64,000 nt of DNA from Aurelia coerulea (Eukaryota > Cnidaria > Scyphozoa > Semaeostomeae > Ulmaridae), in NCBI GenBank assembly GCA_039566865.1, contig CM076961.1, positions 11,369,501-11,433,500 of the forward strand, read 5' to 3'. This document shows, piece after piece, positions 34,122 through 45,480 of the stretch. The notes under the pieces are model-generated. The model saw nothing but the letters and a program-made list of their open reading frames with translations. It made no database searches and was not told where the DNA came from. Within the stretch, counting starts at the first letter, position 1. The number at the start of each line of letters is the position of its first letter. The translations under genes were made by a program, and so were the position numbers.

Positions 34122-35286
34122 ATGGCTCCCTCTTTTCACTGCTTATGTATCCTTTCTTTGCTAAATGTTCATGCAATTTTAAGTCCCTCAAGATTTTTTC
34201 AATCTATCCTGCTAAGTTGCGCTCCCTAATTTCCCAAATTTCCCACAGTTGCAGTCATTGCTCTTGTTCGGTTAAGGAGCAGTCATTTTTTATCCTGGGT
34301 TACCAAGGCGGAGGATTTTTGACAGGGTTATGAGAATCTTTCCCATTACTGTGTGGGGGTATCCAAATATCAAGGGAAATTGGTATGAGGTACACAACTA
34401 TTTTGCTTGAAAACTATTTATGTGAAGTCATCAGTTAACATTTAAAAGTAAAATTGAAAGACAACTGGAAATGATGAATCACTGGACCTGTATGCAAATT
34501 GCCGGGAATAAATTGGCATGCATGTGTATAAATTTTATACATCACGTCCTTGAAGACTTCTGGATGGGGTACAAAACCATTTCGCTGCAAGGTGGTGGGG
34601 TATAAGACTTTTTTCCAAATTCAAGATGGGGTATAAAATAGAAATGTTGTCTAATTCTGTTAAAGTATTTTCCGCGCTGGTACCCAGGATTAAAATAACC
34701 GCTCCCTTACTTTCCATCGTTAACCTTCTTTAATCTTTGCTCTTCTGAAATTTACATACTAATGCTACTCCGTTGTACCCAAATTAACAACATGTATCAA
34801 CCGTGTAAGTGAGGAAATAATTGGATAATCTGTGATTTGGATAAGCCTGGGCCCCCGTCGTTACCTGCAAATATGACATTGAATAAGAAACTGCTAGCAA
34901 TACCCCAGGGGGACGGTTACTTATTACATTTGTTTTCAGGGTATCGTTTTCACCAATTTTTTCTAGCACGGGGTATCAAGATCAATTATATCACGGGGTA
35001 TCAGGACCATTTAAATCCCGTACTCTCTTTTTATCTCTATGCCCCTCAGAATAAATCTCCCTTTCATTCGACCCCCCCCCCTACTTCTCTGAAGTCTTCC
35101 TTTGTATGGATGCACTCATGATCTTATTTATGACATGATTCTTCTTTCCTTGACAACACCAAAATCACACAAACAGGAAACCGTTGACAGCATTTTCTGC
35201 TTTGTATCATCCGATGTAGGTGTATAATCCGGAGCAGTGGAACCAGAATATGGAACGATAGGAGCCTTGGATCTCCGGTCCCATGC

Positions 35287-35580
35287 TGCTAAGGATCCAG
35301 GGGGGGGGCACTCAGCACATGCACATACGGGGATGTCAGTCGATATTTTTGGGTCAGAATATTGCTGAAAGTGATATTCTTGGGTCCAAATAAACTAAAA
35401 TATGCTCGTTTACAGATGTCAAGGTATAAAATGAGCTGCTTTTTTAAAGCTAAATGAAGCTAAACTGATATTTCTTGGGTTTCCTCAAAATTCCTCGGCG
35501 TATATGAAGACCCATCTGCGTATATGAAGAGTTTCCCCCTTGGGCTAAGAATGGTCTCCCTTTCTCATTCAAACCCCTCC
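35287..35580. mobile_element. Probable G-run MITE (CAGGGGGGGGGCACTC)
   Basis: An insertion-like block absent from the matching point of the neighbouring unit copy near 36330, starting CAGGGGGGGGGCACTCAGCA. The right boundary is uncertain, near TTTCCCCCTTGG. Confidence 0.35.
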
Positions 35581-36759
35581 TTTACTCTCCTCTCGGGCCA
35601 ACAAAATTTATGCTGGAAAAATAAGTCGATCTGTATAACTCTGCCCTCTCCTCCTTTCAAAAAGAGAGTCTGAGTAAAATAAAGCTCCAATCATTTCTAT
35701 GGCTCCAATCTTTCATTGGTCCGACAATTGTGATATGTCTAAAGATCATTCCCTTGTACACAGAAAACAGAAAGGGATTCCGCCAATCCTTTGATGTCAC
35801 CGAATTCATTTTCTGTTGAATTTCTTTGTAGGCCTTCAAGGGCCTTGGCCTAGACTTATGGCGTGATTCCTTGCATTCGTTCTATGTATTGTAACTGCAC
35901 GAAGCGAAGCGTAGCGTCCATTTAGAGATAAATGCCAGGAAAGCTGTTCCTTTTGGCTAGCAGTTTGCAGACTAATTACAATGAGTCCGAGTTACCTTTG
36001 ATGAAAGCAAGACTGTCAAAACAATTCCATAGAGATAACTGCCATGATGTTATAAGTCTTATCAGATGTCCACTGTGAAAGGCCTGATGTTGTCTTGGGA
36101 CAGAACAAAAGCTCTGCAATGCGTCATTCGAAAGGAATTTATACTGAAAACAATAACTACACTCAAATTCAATCAGCTCGTTCTCATTGCTTCAAAATTT
36201 AACAATGCTCAAATGTTATGGTTGAATGAACGACAGACTCACGACCGTTTTGAAAGCCATTACGACGAAAGCCCTAATATTTCAATGTCATGTGTATAAT
36301 CCGGAGCAGTGGAACAATAGGAACCTTCGAATGTCAGTCCCTTGCACCTTTGCATGATCTCCCTTTCCCATTGGAAGCCCTCATTAAAATTCCCCTGTTC
36401 TCTCCTCTCGAGCCAACAATATTTTAGCTGGAAAAAGAAGCCGATCTATGAAACTCTGCCCTTGCCCTTTCAAAAGAAAAAGTGGGAGTACGACACAGCT
36501 CCAATGTATAATTGGTCCGCCAATTATGATATGTCTAAAGATCATTCCCTTGTACACAGAAAACTGAAAGGGATTCCGCCAATCCTTTGATGTTACCGAA
36601 TTCGCCCCTTACCCTGATTTGGGGGCGAATTTGAGAAAACGAAATCTCTATTGCACCCCGTAGAGGGAAGACGAAGATATTTGGAAAGTTTTGCGAGGAT
36701 CAGCGCAACGGTGCTCGAGTTTTACGCCACACAAAATTCGCTTCACGTTTTAATAATAT

Positions 36760-37765
36760 AGATAGATAGTTTTGATTATTTTCCAAGCTACTTCTATTCT
36801 GTCTTTAATGCTGGAAGTGCCATATCGTTTAATCTCTTTTTAATGTAGCCACCCTTTGAACCAGCCTTGCAATAAATTCCAGTCCACTCTGTCTCTCCTG
36901 TCTACTCCGAGACCTTTTTGTACTGTTAGTTGATTTACCTGCATTTGATATTTGCACCCTGTATCTATTCCTTTTTTGAAATACGAACTCTTATAACATA
37001 TAGGCACGCTTTAATCGGTGTTCATTTCCCTCGATGCTTGCCAGCGTTTTTATAATTTGCGAAGATAAGCAAGATACTTCAACCTGCTCTTTCTTGTTCC
37101 TCTATTTCTCCTTCTCTCAATTGCTTCCCTGTTCACTGTTTATTTCCTTTCTGTGCTAACTGTTTTTGCAATTGAAATCTTTCAAGATCTACTCAATCGA
37201 TCATGCCAGCTCGCTGCCTAATTCCCCACATTTCTCACAGTTGTAGTCATTGCCCTCGTTTCGTTGAGGAGCATTCATTTTTGATCCTATGTACCAGGGT
37301 GGAGGATTTTTTGACAGGGCTATGAAAATGCCTCAATTACTTTGTGGGGGTATGAAAATCTCAAGAGAAATTTTTATGAGCTGCAAAACTGTTTTGCTTC
37401 AAAATATTTAAATGAAGTCATCAGTTAACATTTCAAGTAAAATTAACAGACAGCTGGAAATGACGAAACACTGGACCTGCATGAAAATCGCCTGGGACAA
37501 ATTGGCATGTGTGCATATATATTTCATACGTCCTCAAAGAGTTCTGGATGGGATACCAAGCCATTCTCTGAAAGGTGATGGGGTATAACACTTTTTTCTA
37601 TATTCAAGATGGAGTATGAAATGTTGTCTAATTGTGTGAAATTATCCTCCGCCCTGTTACCCAGGATTAAAAATGACCGCTCCTTTAGTTTTCATCATTT
37701 GCCTTCTTTGCTCTTCTAAAATTTACACACTAATGATCCTCTGTAGTACTCTAATTAACTACATA
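36760..37765. repeat. Intron backbone unit, copy 2, first part
   Basis: Starts TAGTTTTGATTATTTTCCAA (compare TAGTTTTGATTATTTTCTAA at 52858) and follows copies 1 and 3 in order until AATTAACTACA at 37755-37763, where the large TIR element is inserted. Confidence 0.8.
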
Positions 37766-40150
37766 CCGGTTGTCCCAAAAAGGATGTATTATTGTTTGAT
37801 TGCTTACGTGTTCATTACCAATGAACCGATTTTCAAAAAATGTGTTTTATTTGATTGCCTAGGCTGAAGTGTATTTCAAGATGTTGGTGGCGGTTTTACC
37901 ACAGCATTTTCATTTCGAAAAGAAGATCGATAAACCTGCTCAAATTCAAGCCTTAGATGACATGAGAAAGAAACGTCCTATTTTTCCAGTCAACATTTTA
38001 GATGTTATAGTTTCAGTTCAGTTTCAGTTTCATTGATCATCAATCTATACTACATACAATTCTACACAATTACATTACAAATAAATACAATACTAAATTA
38101 ATAACATCAAATACGAAACTACAATCTAAGCAAAAGGAATGGATATCACATGATTGTATATACTATAGATCGATTAAGGAGGGGCTCTCTAAGTAGGTAA
38201 ACTAATCGAGAGAGAGCCCCCCCCCATAAAAACAAAGAAACTAAACAACTATTAAGATAAAAAACTATGAACCAGATGTACCCCGAGGAAATGACAAACC
38301 TTAGTAATGCGGAGGAAGAGAGAGAGACAGACTAGACATAGGAGTCGATATAGTAAGCTTTCAATTTAGACCGAAAGAGTGAAATAGAGCCAGCAACGCG
38401 TATGAAAAGTGGAAGAGTATTCCTTAATTTGGAGCCAAAATATTGGACTGTTTGGAGTCCATAAAGGGAGGTCCTTTTTAGAGAAAGAAACAGATCACCT
38501 CTGGTAGACTGACGAGTTCCCATCCTTTGAACAGAAGAATTTGGAGTAAAGTAGTTATAAAAGCAGACAGGTGAGAGTTTGTTTATAGCTTTATAGGCAA
38601 ATGTTGATATGTTTAAATGAAGCATGTCCTGAAGCTTGATTATCTTTAATGTGTGAAACAAAGGTGCAGATGGAGCAGTAAATGGTTGGGATTTTATACA
38701 TCTTAGGATTTTCTTCTGCAACAGGAACAACTGATTTAAGTAAGTGTCATAGGTAAGACCCCATACTATAATACCATAATTGAGAAAAGACGAGAAGAGT
38801 GAATTATAGAGACATATCAGGGTCTGTAGAGGAACATAGTGTCTGACTTTAAAGAAGATTCCAGTAGTCCTAGAAAGTTTTTTACAAAGTTCATTGATGT
38901 GGTATTTCCAAGAAAGATGCTCATCAACAAGTACACCTAAAAACTTAACATACTTAGTCCTTTTGATACTTTTCTTGCCAAATCTAAGGTTTGTCAAGTC
39001 TGGTAATTGTTTCCTGGGGGAATGAAATAGGATACAATTTGTTTTGTCAATATTCAGAGCAAGTTTCTTGCAATCAAGCTAGGATTTTACTTTGCTAAGT
39101 TCCTTATTAACTTTTTTGGTTAGCCTTGTCAGGTCATCCGCTTCAAAATAAATATTGGTATCATCAGCAAATAAAAAGAATGTCAATATTTTAGATGAGT
39201 TTGGTAAGTCATTAATGTAGATTAGGAACAGCAAAGGACCTAGTACAGACCCCTGTGGAACACCACATTTTATGTCACATTTAGATGATGAGATACCATT
39301 AACTGAAACAAACTGCTTACGATGACTAAGGTAAGACTTGAACCAACTTAAGGCAGTTCCTCTGATACCATAGTGTTCCAGCTTTTTCAAGAGAATATCA
39401 CGATTGACAGTATCGAAGGCCTTTTGTAGATCAATAAATATACCACAACCAACTCTATTATTATCAAGTGATGATTTTATACTCTCAGTTAAACTGACTA
39501 GCGCATGATCAGTTGAGTGACCATTACGAAACCCAAACTGCATGTTAAACAGCAACTCACATATATCAAGAAATTTGTAAAGGCGTTGATACATTATTAT
39601 TTTTTCAAATATTTTACTGAAATTGGAAAGCAGAGAAATTGGTCTATAATTTGACTTTTTGGTAGTGAGACCTTTCTTAAACACTGGAATCACCTTTGCA
39701 ATTTTTAACTTATCAGGGAAAATACCTGTTAAAAAGACTCATTGATCAAGCTAGCAAGATGAAGAGAGATAGGTGACTCAAGTTTCTTCAATAATTTGAC
39801 TGGGATACTATTGGGACCACAAAATTTACCATTCTTTAGATCCTGAATATCAGATGGTAGTTCATTAGAAGTGCAAGGGGAAATGAAAATAGAATCCACA
39901 TTAGGATTAGCTAAGTATGAAAATGGAGATCTAGGAATCCTTGGGATTGTCTTTGTGATATCATTTGCAACATTAGTGAAGAAATGGTTAAATTCATTTG
40001 CCATCTTGCCTGGATCAGAGATTCGGGAGCCGTCTTTGTCTGTCAGATAAGAAATAGTATCTAGATGGTTTGACTTTAACTAATAATATTCTTGATGCCA
40101 TTCCAAAGCATTTTCATGTTTCTCTTATTATCATCATTATTATCATTGAA

Positions 40151-40380
40151 GGTGTTGTGGCGCAGTGGTGTAATCCTCTGACTTTGCAGCCAGAACAGTC
40201 AGTCGGAGTGGGTTCGATAACCGGTAAGACCCCACCACTTGAGCGTCATGACAAGGGGTCGCGGACTCGATTAGGTCTGTTCTATTTCTGCGATCCCAGC
40301 GCTTGGCGCTGAAAAGCGCATCTTCACCTTCACCTTCACCTTCACCTTCACCTTCACCTTCACCTTCACCTTCACCTTCA
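40151..40380 (+). mobile_element. tRNA-derived SINE with (TTCACC)n tail
   Basis: The head has a perfect RNA polymerase III box A (TGGCGCAGTGG, 40158-40168) and a near-consensus box B (GGTTCGATAACC, 40211-40222), followed by about 90 bp of body and a tail of about ten TTCACC hexamers (40323-40380). It interrupts minus-strand element A at a place that is uninterrupted in element B (near 58310-58335). It encodes no protein and would depend on a LINE for movement. Confidence 0.85.
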
Positions 40381-40434
40381 CTGATTATAATAATTTTTCT
40401 TACTCTCAGTTTAACAGTTTAAGTGCTCTCAGAT

Positions 40435-41413
40435 CCAGCTTTTCAGGATGCTATTTGGCGAATAAAGGCAAGAACAGAAAAATTTCGATCTAGCTTCTAT
40501 CCAAACTGCATCTTCGAATGGAATAAACTTGATCCTGAAGTCAGGCTTGCACCGTCCGTTGCTGTTTTTAAGACAAATCTTCTATCAATAATTCGCCCCC
40601 CCCCCTCCAAGACCTGTATTTGGTATTCATGACCCGATAGGCCTATCATATCTTTCCCAAATAAGGGTCGGTCTCAGCAAACTAAACTTCCACAAATTCA
40701 AGCATAATTTTAGAGACACCGTAAACCCAATGTGCCCTTCAAATGATGGCATTGAAGATGCGGAACACTTCTTGTTGCTTTGCCCTTCTTTTGATGCTCA
40801 ACGACGAGATCTTCTCGCTGGAGTCTTTGATGTATTACAACCGTTTGGACATAGTAATCTTTCAAATAAGGTCCTAACTCAGCTTTTACTGTACGGCGAT
40901 GAAAAGTTCTCTTACGACCTCAATAGAACTATTCTCAACTTGACTATACAGTTCATCCGCGAAACTGGACGGTTTGAGTAAGGTCGCTTCTAACGAAAGA
41001 TGTACACCACGTAACCACTAAATCCTTGTCTGTTTCTTTTTTGTCTCTTTAAGTTTGTAAGTCTGTTGCGTGTTGGACGGCAGGTGCATGGTGGTTTTTT
41101 TTCATGCTTAAAGGAAACTTCAAGATAAGTTTTTCTCCACTAGCTACTTTTCCTCGCCATCACCTGGATCTGACGTCTAATATGCAGCAGACTTAGGTAT
41201 CAATCGTTCTTATTATCCGTATGTGTTGTTTTAGTAGTGTTCTTTAAGATTAAGTAGTTTTTCTTTCTCTTATCTATGTTAATTCCCTTGGGGTAGACAC
41301 AGCCTTTTCCTCCCCGGGGTATTTGTCCCAGTAGTATTGTAAAGTAATTCTTGTAAGTAGTGTAGACCGTAATATGTATTGTAAAATTCGACTGATTTAT
41401 AAAAAAAAAAAAA
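40435..41413 (+). pseudogene. Poly(A)-tailed LINE, C-terminal ORF fragment and 3' UTR
   Basis: Two frames: WRIKARTEKFRSSFYPNCIF and EWNKLDPEVRLAPSVAVFKT (to 40632), then after a frameshift near 40600 VGLSKLNFHKFKHNFRDTVN, PMCPSNDGIEDAEHFLLLCP and LTIQFIRETGRFE (stop 40981). Cys...His-x4-Cys in the middle resembles the C-terminal zinc segment of several LINE clades. The clade is not certain (I/Nimb-like or L1-like). An A run ends at 41413, followed by a repeat of GATC from the left flank, a likely short target duplication within element A. Confidence 0.7.
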
Positions 41414-42837
41414 AGATCAGCTGAGGTGTTGGTAGATTTGAACTTTTGAAACAACTTATCTCTGATTTTCGTCATTTTTGAATACGCAATTTAATCCAGG
41501 GTTTATTTCTTAGCTTTAATCTTTTTTTAGTTAGCTTTTTTGGGGCAATGCTTATCAATGAGACAATGAAGACTTAGTAGAAAGCTATCAAACTTTCCAT
41601 CCAGATTGATATTTTGATCAGCAAGGAAGGACATGTCAATTTCAGCATTATCAGCCAGGAACTTATTGGCATCAAAGTGACTGTAATCATAAGAAAGGTA
41701 AGATGAGGCTTTGTAATCAAATTTACAATCATAAATGATTTAAAGTTGGGGTAGATGGTCTGATATTAGAGACAAAATATTCCCACTATGAATTTTGGAA
41801 TCTGGGGCACTGTTTACAAAAATGTTGTCATTGAGGGTAGAGAATGTGTCAATGATTCGGGTTGGATGAAGAACTGAAGGCTGAAGATGGTTAGAAAACA
41901 TCATATTAATGAATTCATTCGTAGGTGTATGATTTTCATCATTTAACCAGTTGATGTATTTTCATTTTCTTATTTTGGAGAGAGTCTCCTGAAAATGGTT
42001 ACTAAACTTCGAAATATCAGAACTAGGATGTCGATATGCACGACAGCATAGATTATTTTCTGCCTTTGAGTTTTCTATTTCAATCCATATTGTCTCAAAA
42101 TCATCATTGCTAAAAGACAAGTCATCCCTTTTATTAGCTTTAAGGTCAGATTTTACATAGATGCCTACGCCACCAGCAGCACTATTAGAGGGTGTATGAT
42201 GGAATTTGTAGCCAGGGAGTTCAATGTTGTCACTTAATGGAGCATCTATAGAAGCCTTTATTTCAGAAAGACCAACCACTTTGAAGTCAGTATTAAGATT
42301 TGACAAGAGAGAATGAAATTCATCTTGATGAAGTGAAAGACTTCGAATATTCATGTGAAATATTGAGAGATCCTCGTAAGAGAGTTGTAGGTTTGCAAGT
42401 CCCTCAATTGTGCAGTACTGTGAGTTTATATTGAGATTCAAATTTTCATCTATGTCATAGTTAGATAGATTAGGAAGGTTAGTCAATTTAGAAGAAATAT
42501 CAAAAGAGGGCAAAGAATCAGCAAGAGAAGGTAGATCAATACTATTTATGCCTAAGAGGACATCATCTTTTTCCAGGGTGAATGGAAAGGTTGTAGAATT
42601 ATTCAGAATGATGCAAGAAAAACAGATATTCCCATGTTCACATGTTGAGGTTGGAGTACCATTGCACTTTACATGAATCATGTTGTTGCATTGACTACAT
42701 GTAAATGCTTTTTGAGTTCTGATTACTTTTTTGTAGTACATTCCACAGCAGGATGCTTTAATGGGCTCCCTAGAAAAATCTGTCATATGTCTCATCCTCT
42801 CCACAATCCGATCCGTCAATATCCTCGATGGCAACAT

Positions 42838-43384
42838 CTGTTTAAAAGTTAAAAGAAATAATTGCTAGAAAAATAAATAAACAAACCAAACAGAAGTTGG
42901 CTCACCTCTAAACAACAACAATAGTTAGCAGACAGCTGTTCATGATGCAGCTAGATAGGAATGTTTTATTTCTTTTCATTTAAGATAGTAAAGTAAGCTT
43001 CAGCTTTATTCAAGTCATCCTCCGAGTACTTGTAAATTTTTTTATATACAAGCAAATCATAACTAAACTACAAAACAATGCTCTGGCTCTGTCTTTGATT
43101 TATTTCGCGTCTTTGTGCTCATTGTGACGTTCGAGTAATTAACTCAAAGGCATTGATTATGGTTTAGCATAGAAAGAATGCTGAATGATTTTAAAAAGTT
43201 ACTTTCCTACAAGAGATGTGAAAATGATTGTACATCACGTAGCCGCCATGATTAGAACCCCTAATGTAAATTGCAGAACGATTTATACAAAAGGTTGAAC
43301 TCGTATTCGTATTTTCTAAACTCGGAATTAACTGAAATCGTATTCTCTGAACGACATATATTTTTTTGAACAACATTTAAGTTC
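42838..43384 (-). other. 5' region of CR1/L2 element A (inferred)
   Basis: Between the first Met of element A and the right arm of the TIR element. No ORF; AT-rich. Position implies the 5' UTR and internal promoter region of the retroelement. Element B lacks it because it is 5'-truncated. Confidence 0.5.
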
Positions 43385-43638
43385 AGCCCATTGCATCAAA
43401 TCAAAAATGTTGCCTGAGAAAGAAGGCCGTTTCTTTTTCATGCCATTTCAGGCTTGAATTTGAGCAGGTTTATCGATCTTCTTTTCGACATGAAGAAATC
43501 GGCCTAAACCCACAATCAACATCGTCAAATACAATTTAGCCTTTCGGCTATCGGATGAAATAAAGTTTTTGAAAATCGTTTCATTGGTTATGGACATACG
43601 AGCAATCCAACGATAATACATCATTTTGGGACACCCGG

Positions 43639-43985
43639 TATATCATCCCTATAAGTGAGGAATTTTTTAGATAATCTGTGATTTGGATAATCCTAGCCCC
43701 CCTCATTATGCACAAATACGAAATTGAATAAGAAACTCCCAGCAAAATCCTTGGGGTATGGGTACTTAGTATATTTGTCCCACGGGGATGTGCCGTTTTT
43801 CAGGGTAAATTTTTCACCCATGTTTTCTTGCACGGGGTATGAAATTAAGGCTATTTTCCTAGCGAAGGCTGTCAAAACATGCCAAAAGGAGATATTTGCT
43901 GGTTTGGGTCATTTTTCGGTCAAATTTTCCTGTTTTGGAGTATATACCAATTTTTTCTGAATCGGTTATCATTTGGAGCAAAAAA
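43639..43985. repeat. Intron backbone unit, copy 2, second part
   Basis: It resumes TATATCATCCCTATAAGTGAGG directly after the TIR element and matches copies 1 (34802 on) and 3 (53937 on): GATAATCTGTGATTTGGATAA and ACGAAATTGAATAAGAAACT. The last part (43780-43985) diverges. Confidence 0.75.
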
Positions 43986-43994
43986 CTCTGGAGC

Positions 43995-44116
43995 ATGTAT
44001 GTATGTATGTATGTATGTATGTATGTATGTATGTATGTATGTATGTATGTATGTATGTATGTATGTATGTATGTATGTATGTATGTATGTATGTATGTAT
44101 GTATGTATGTATGTAT
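43995..44116. repeat. (GTAT)n microsatellite, about 30 units
   Basis: A perfect tetranucleotide tract. It is the reverse-strand 3' tail of the CR1-like fragment to its right; the intact relative at 51163-51187 has only about 6 CATA units. Confidence 0.95.
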
Positions 44117-44790
44117 CAATTTGCCACAAATAATTAAAAGATTTACAATAGTCTTCCTCTCTCTGTATATTTTTGAAAAACATTTCTTTTAACTTGTGTT
44201 TGAATGTGTTAATATTTGTTATGGATTTTAAATCAGATGCCTTAGGTAAGATAGACTTTTTTGGCCTGTGTTACTTTTACGAAAAGGGACGTTTTATTTA
44301 AACTTAGACCTTCGTGCTATTCAACTGTTGCCAACTGGATGGATATTTCATCAGCATAAGCTGTAGCAGTTCCTATAAAAATATTTCATTATCTTTACAC
44401 AGATATTTTGATTTATTCTGTGCTTTGTGGGGAGCCAGTTTATAGCTTTGAATTCTGTAGCCCCAACATGCGCTGTGTTTTTTAAATTCAGATAGAAACG
44501 AATGCATTTGTTTTGTGCCGAGTGGATTTTTTTGGATAGCCTCTTTCCCAACATTGGGTACCATGATGTTTAGCATAATCAAAGTAGGGTTGAATAATGG
44601 CATTTAAAAGCAACCTGTTTTTCCAAGCACTTTAGTTGCCATTGACTCCCCAGAGAGATTTTCATCCAGATCACATCCAAGGTATGTGACCATTGAGTTT
44701 TGTTTAATTTCTATATCACCCCTCCTAATGTTCAGCTAATTCTGTCTAAAGCTTTTCAGCAGATTGAAAAAGAAATTATTTGCGGGCACA
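44117..44790 (-). pseudogene. CR1-like fragment related to 45481-51187, antisense
   Basis: On the minus strand: IRRGDIEIKQNSMVTYLGCD and LDENLSGESMATKVLGK, a deletion, then GKRLSKKIHSAQNKCIRFYL and EFKAINWLPTKHRINQNICV, and a UTR ending ...GCCACAAATT. It matches the last 250 codons of the intact element with a gap of about 30 residues. Truncated and frameshifted. Confidence 0.85.
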
Positions 44791-45480
44791 ACCTAAAAAT
44801 TAAGTCAAGAATCCCCTCCCAAACGTAACTATAACGTAAGCAATACGTATGCAAAACGTATGCACAGCGTAAGCAAAACGTACGCAAAACGTAAGTTTCA
44901 TTGAAAAGAATAGCTGTTGATTGATCAACGAACGAACGGAACAGTCAGTCGTTATCGCACCCCTCGACCCTTGCAGCAGATTCCTTGTTGAATTCACTAA
45001 CGATTCAGAATATACTTCTCCTCTTATTCAATTCCTCCTCCCCGAAGGGCTCTTTGCAGCGAGCATATTTATATTCTCTCATCTGGGTGACCTTTCAAAG
45101 AGGACGACACGAGACGTGCTAAGAAATACGTGCTGAGAAATTGCTGGCCCAAGCTTGAACACAGCCTCAAACACTATACATCGTATGCAATAGAAGATTA
45201 ACGAAGAAATATGATGCTTTCTGGACCATCAAACAGAGCGATGCTTCGAGAACAGATCCAGTCAAACCAAAAATAGTTTTTTGTGGTGGCCATTTTATGG
45301 GCCTAAGCCCATCGCCTAAGAGCCAAACGAGGAAGCATAGAGCTAAATGAGGAAGCATTTGACTAGAAAGACGGCAATTCAACACTTAAATGAAAGGGAA
45401 GCAAGAATTATTTCATACTATCACAGCAAAAAAAAATTTTATTATACTATCACAGCGGAATTCGATATTGAAATTTAATA
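44791..45480 (+). other. 5' region of the intact CR1-like element with a CGTA-rich stretch
   Basis: 44820-44895 contains eight CGTA cores spaced about 8-12 bp (AACGTAAGC, TACGTATGC, AACGTATGC and similar). The rest has no ORF. It should include the 5' UTR and internal promoter of the ORF at 45481; the exact 5' end was not found. Two ATACTATCACAGC repeats sit 35 bp apart just before the ATG (45416 and 45451). Confidence 0.5.

Larger units (their letters stand above)
33300..36745. repeat. Intron backbone unit, copy 1
   Basis: This segment of about 3.4 kb shares a long ordered series of strings with 36760-37765 plus 43639-43985 plus 51188-51632 (copy 2) and with 52850-55740 (copy 3). Examples: TCTACTCCGAGACCTTTTTG, TCGATGCTTGCCA, GGAGGATTTTTGACAGGG, GTGTATAATCCGGAGCAGTG and TTTGAGAAAACGAAATCTCT. 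The order is conserved, so it is a tandem duplication of one segment. Copy 1 has an internal doubling (35218 and 36292 both begin GTGTATAATCCGGAGCAGTG). It has no convincing coding content. Confidence 0.8.
38022..42837 (-). pseudogene. CR1/L2-type element A (PHD-like finger, endonuclease, RT), broken by nested insertions
   Basis: On the minus strand: a Cys/His-rich PHD-like finger (CSQCNNMIHVKCNGTPTSTC), an endonuclease of the APE type (FHMNIRSLSLHQDEF, VVGLSEIKA, AAGGVGIYVKSDLK) ending in a frameshift near 41962, then an in-frame TAA at 41739-41741. The linker is split by a SINE (40151-40380) and a poly(A) LINE (40435-41413). The RT frames are 39693-39079 (YRPISLLSNFSKIFEKI, GIFIDLQKAFDTVNRDILLK, CGVPQGSVLGPLLFLIYIND, FADDTNIYFE) and 38997-38332. 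The 3' tail is a TGAAACTGAACTGA-type repeat at 38022-38040. It is nearly identical to element B at 56196-59558. Confidence 0.9.
37766..43638. mobile_element. Long-TIR element (CCGG..GTCCC termini, TA duplication) split by a CR1 element
   Basis: The left end CCGGTTGTCCCAAAAA and right end TTTTGGGACACCCGG lie within TA duplications (37764-37765, 43639-43640). Inverted arms of about 240 bp (37766 to about 38010, and about 43385-43638) share AGAAGATCGATAAACCTGCT. Copy 3 of the backbone unit still has the empty site (ACGTATATCATCCGTGTAAG near 53933), which confirms the boundaries. No transposase is seen in the arms; nearly all of the interior is a younger CR1/L2 element. Confidence 0.9.

Noticed and set aside
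33653..34139. Minus-strand frames with repeated VPLARPI and IPLARLE strings
   Set aside because: They come from the irregular GGTCTAGCCAAGGGTA repeat of the poly-G element.
40151..40235. Functional tRNA gene
   Set aside because: Box A and box B are good, but the cloverleaf does not close well and the sequence continues into a SINE body with a hexamer tail.
43859..44192. Frames of repeated MYVC or IHTY residues
   Set aside because: Translations of the (GTAT)n microsatellite.
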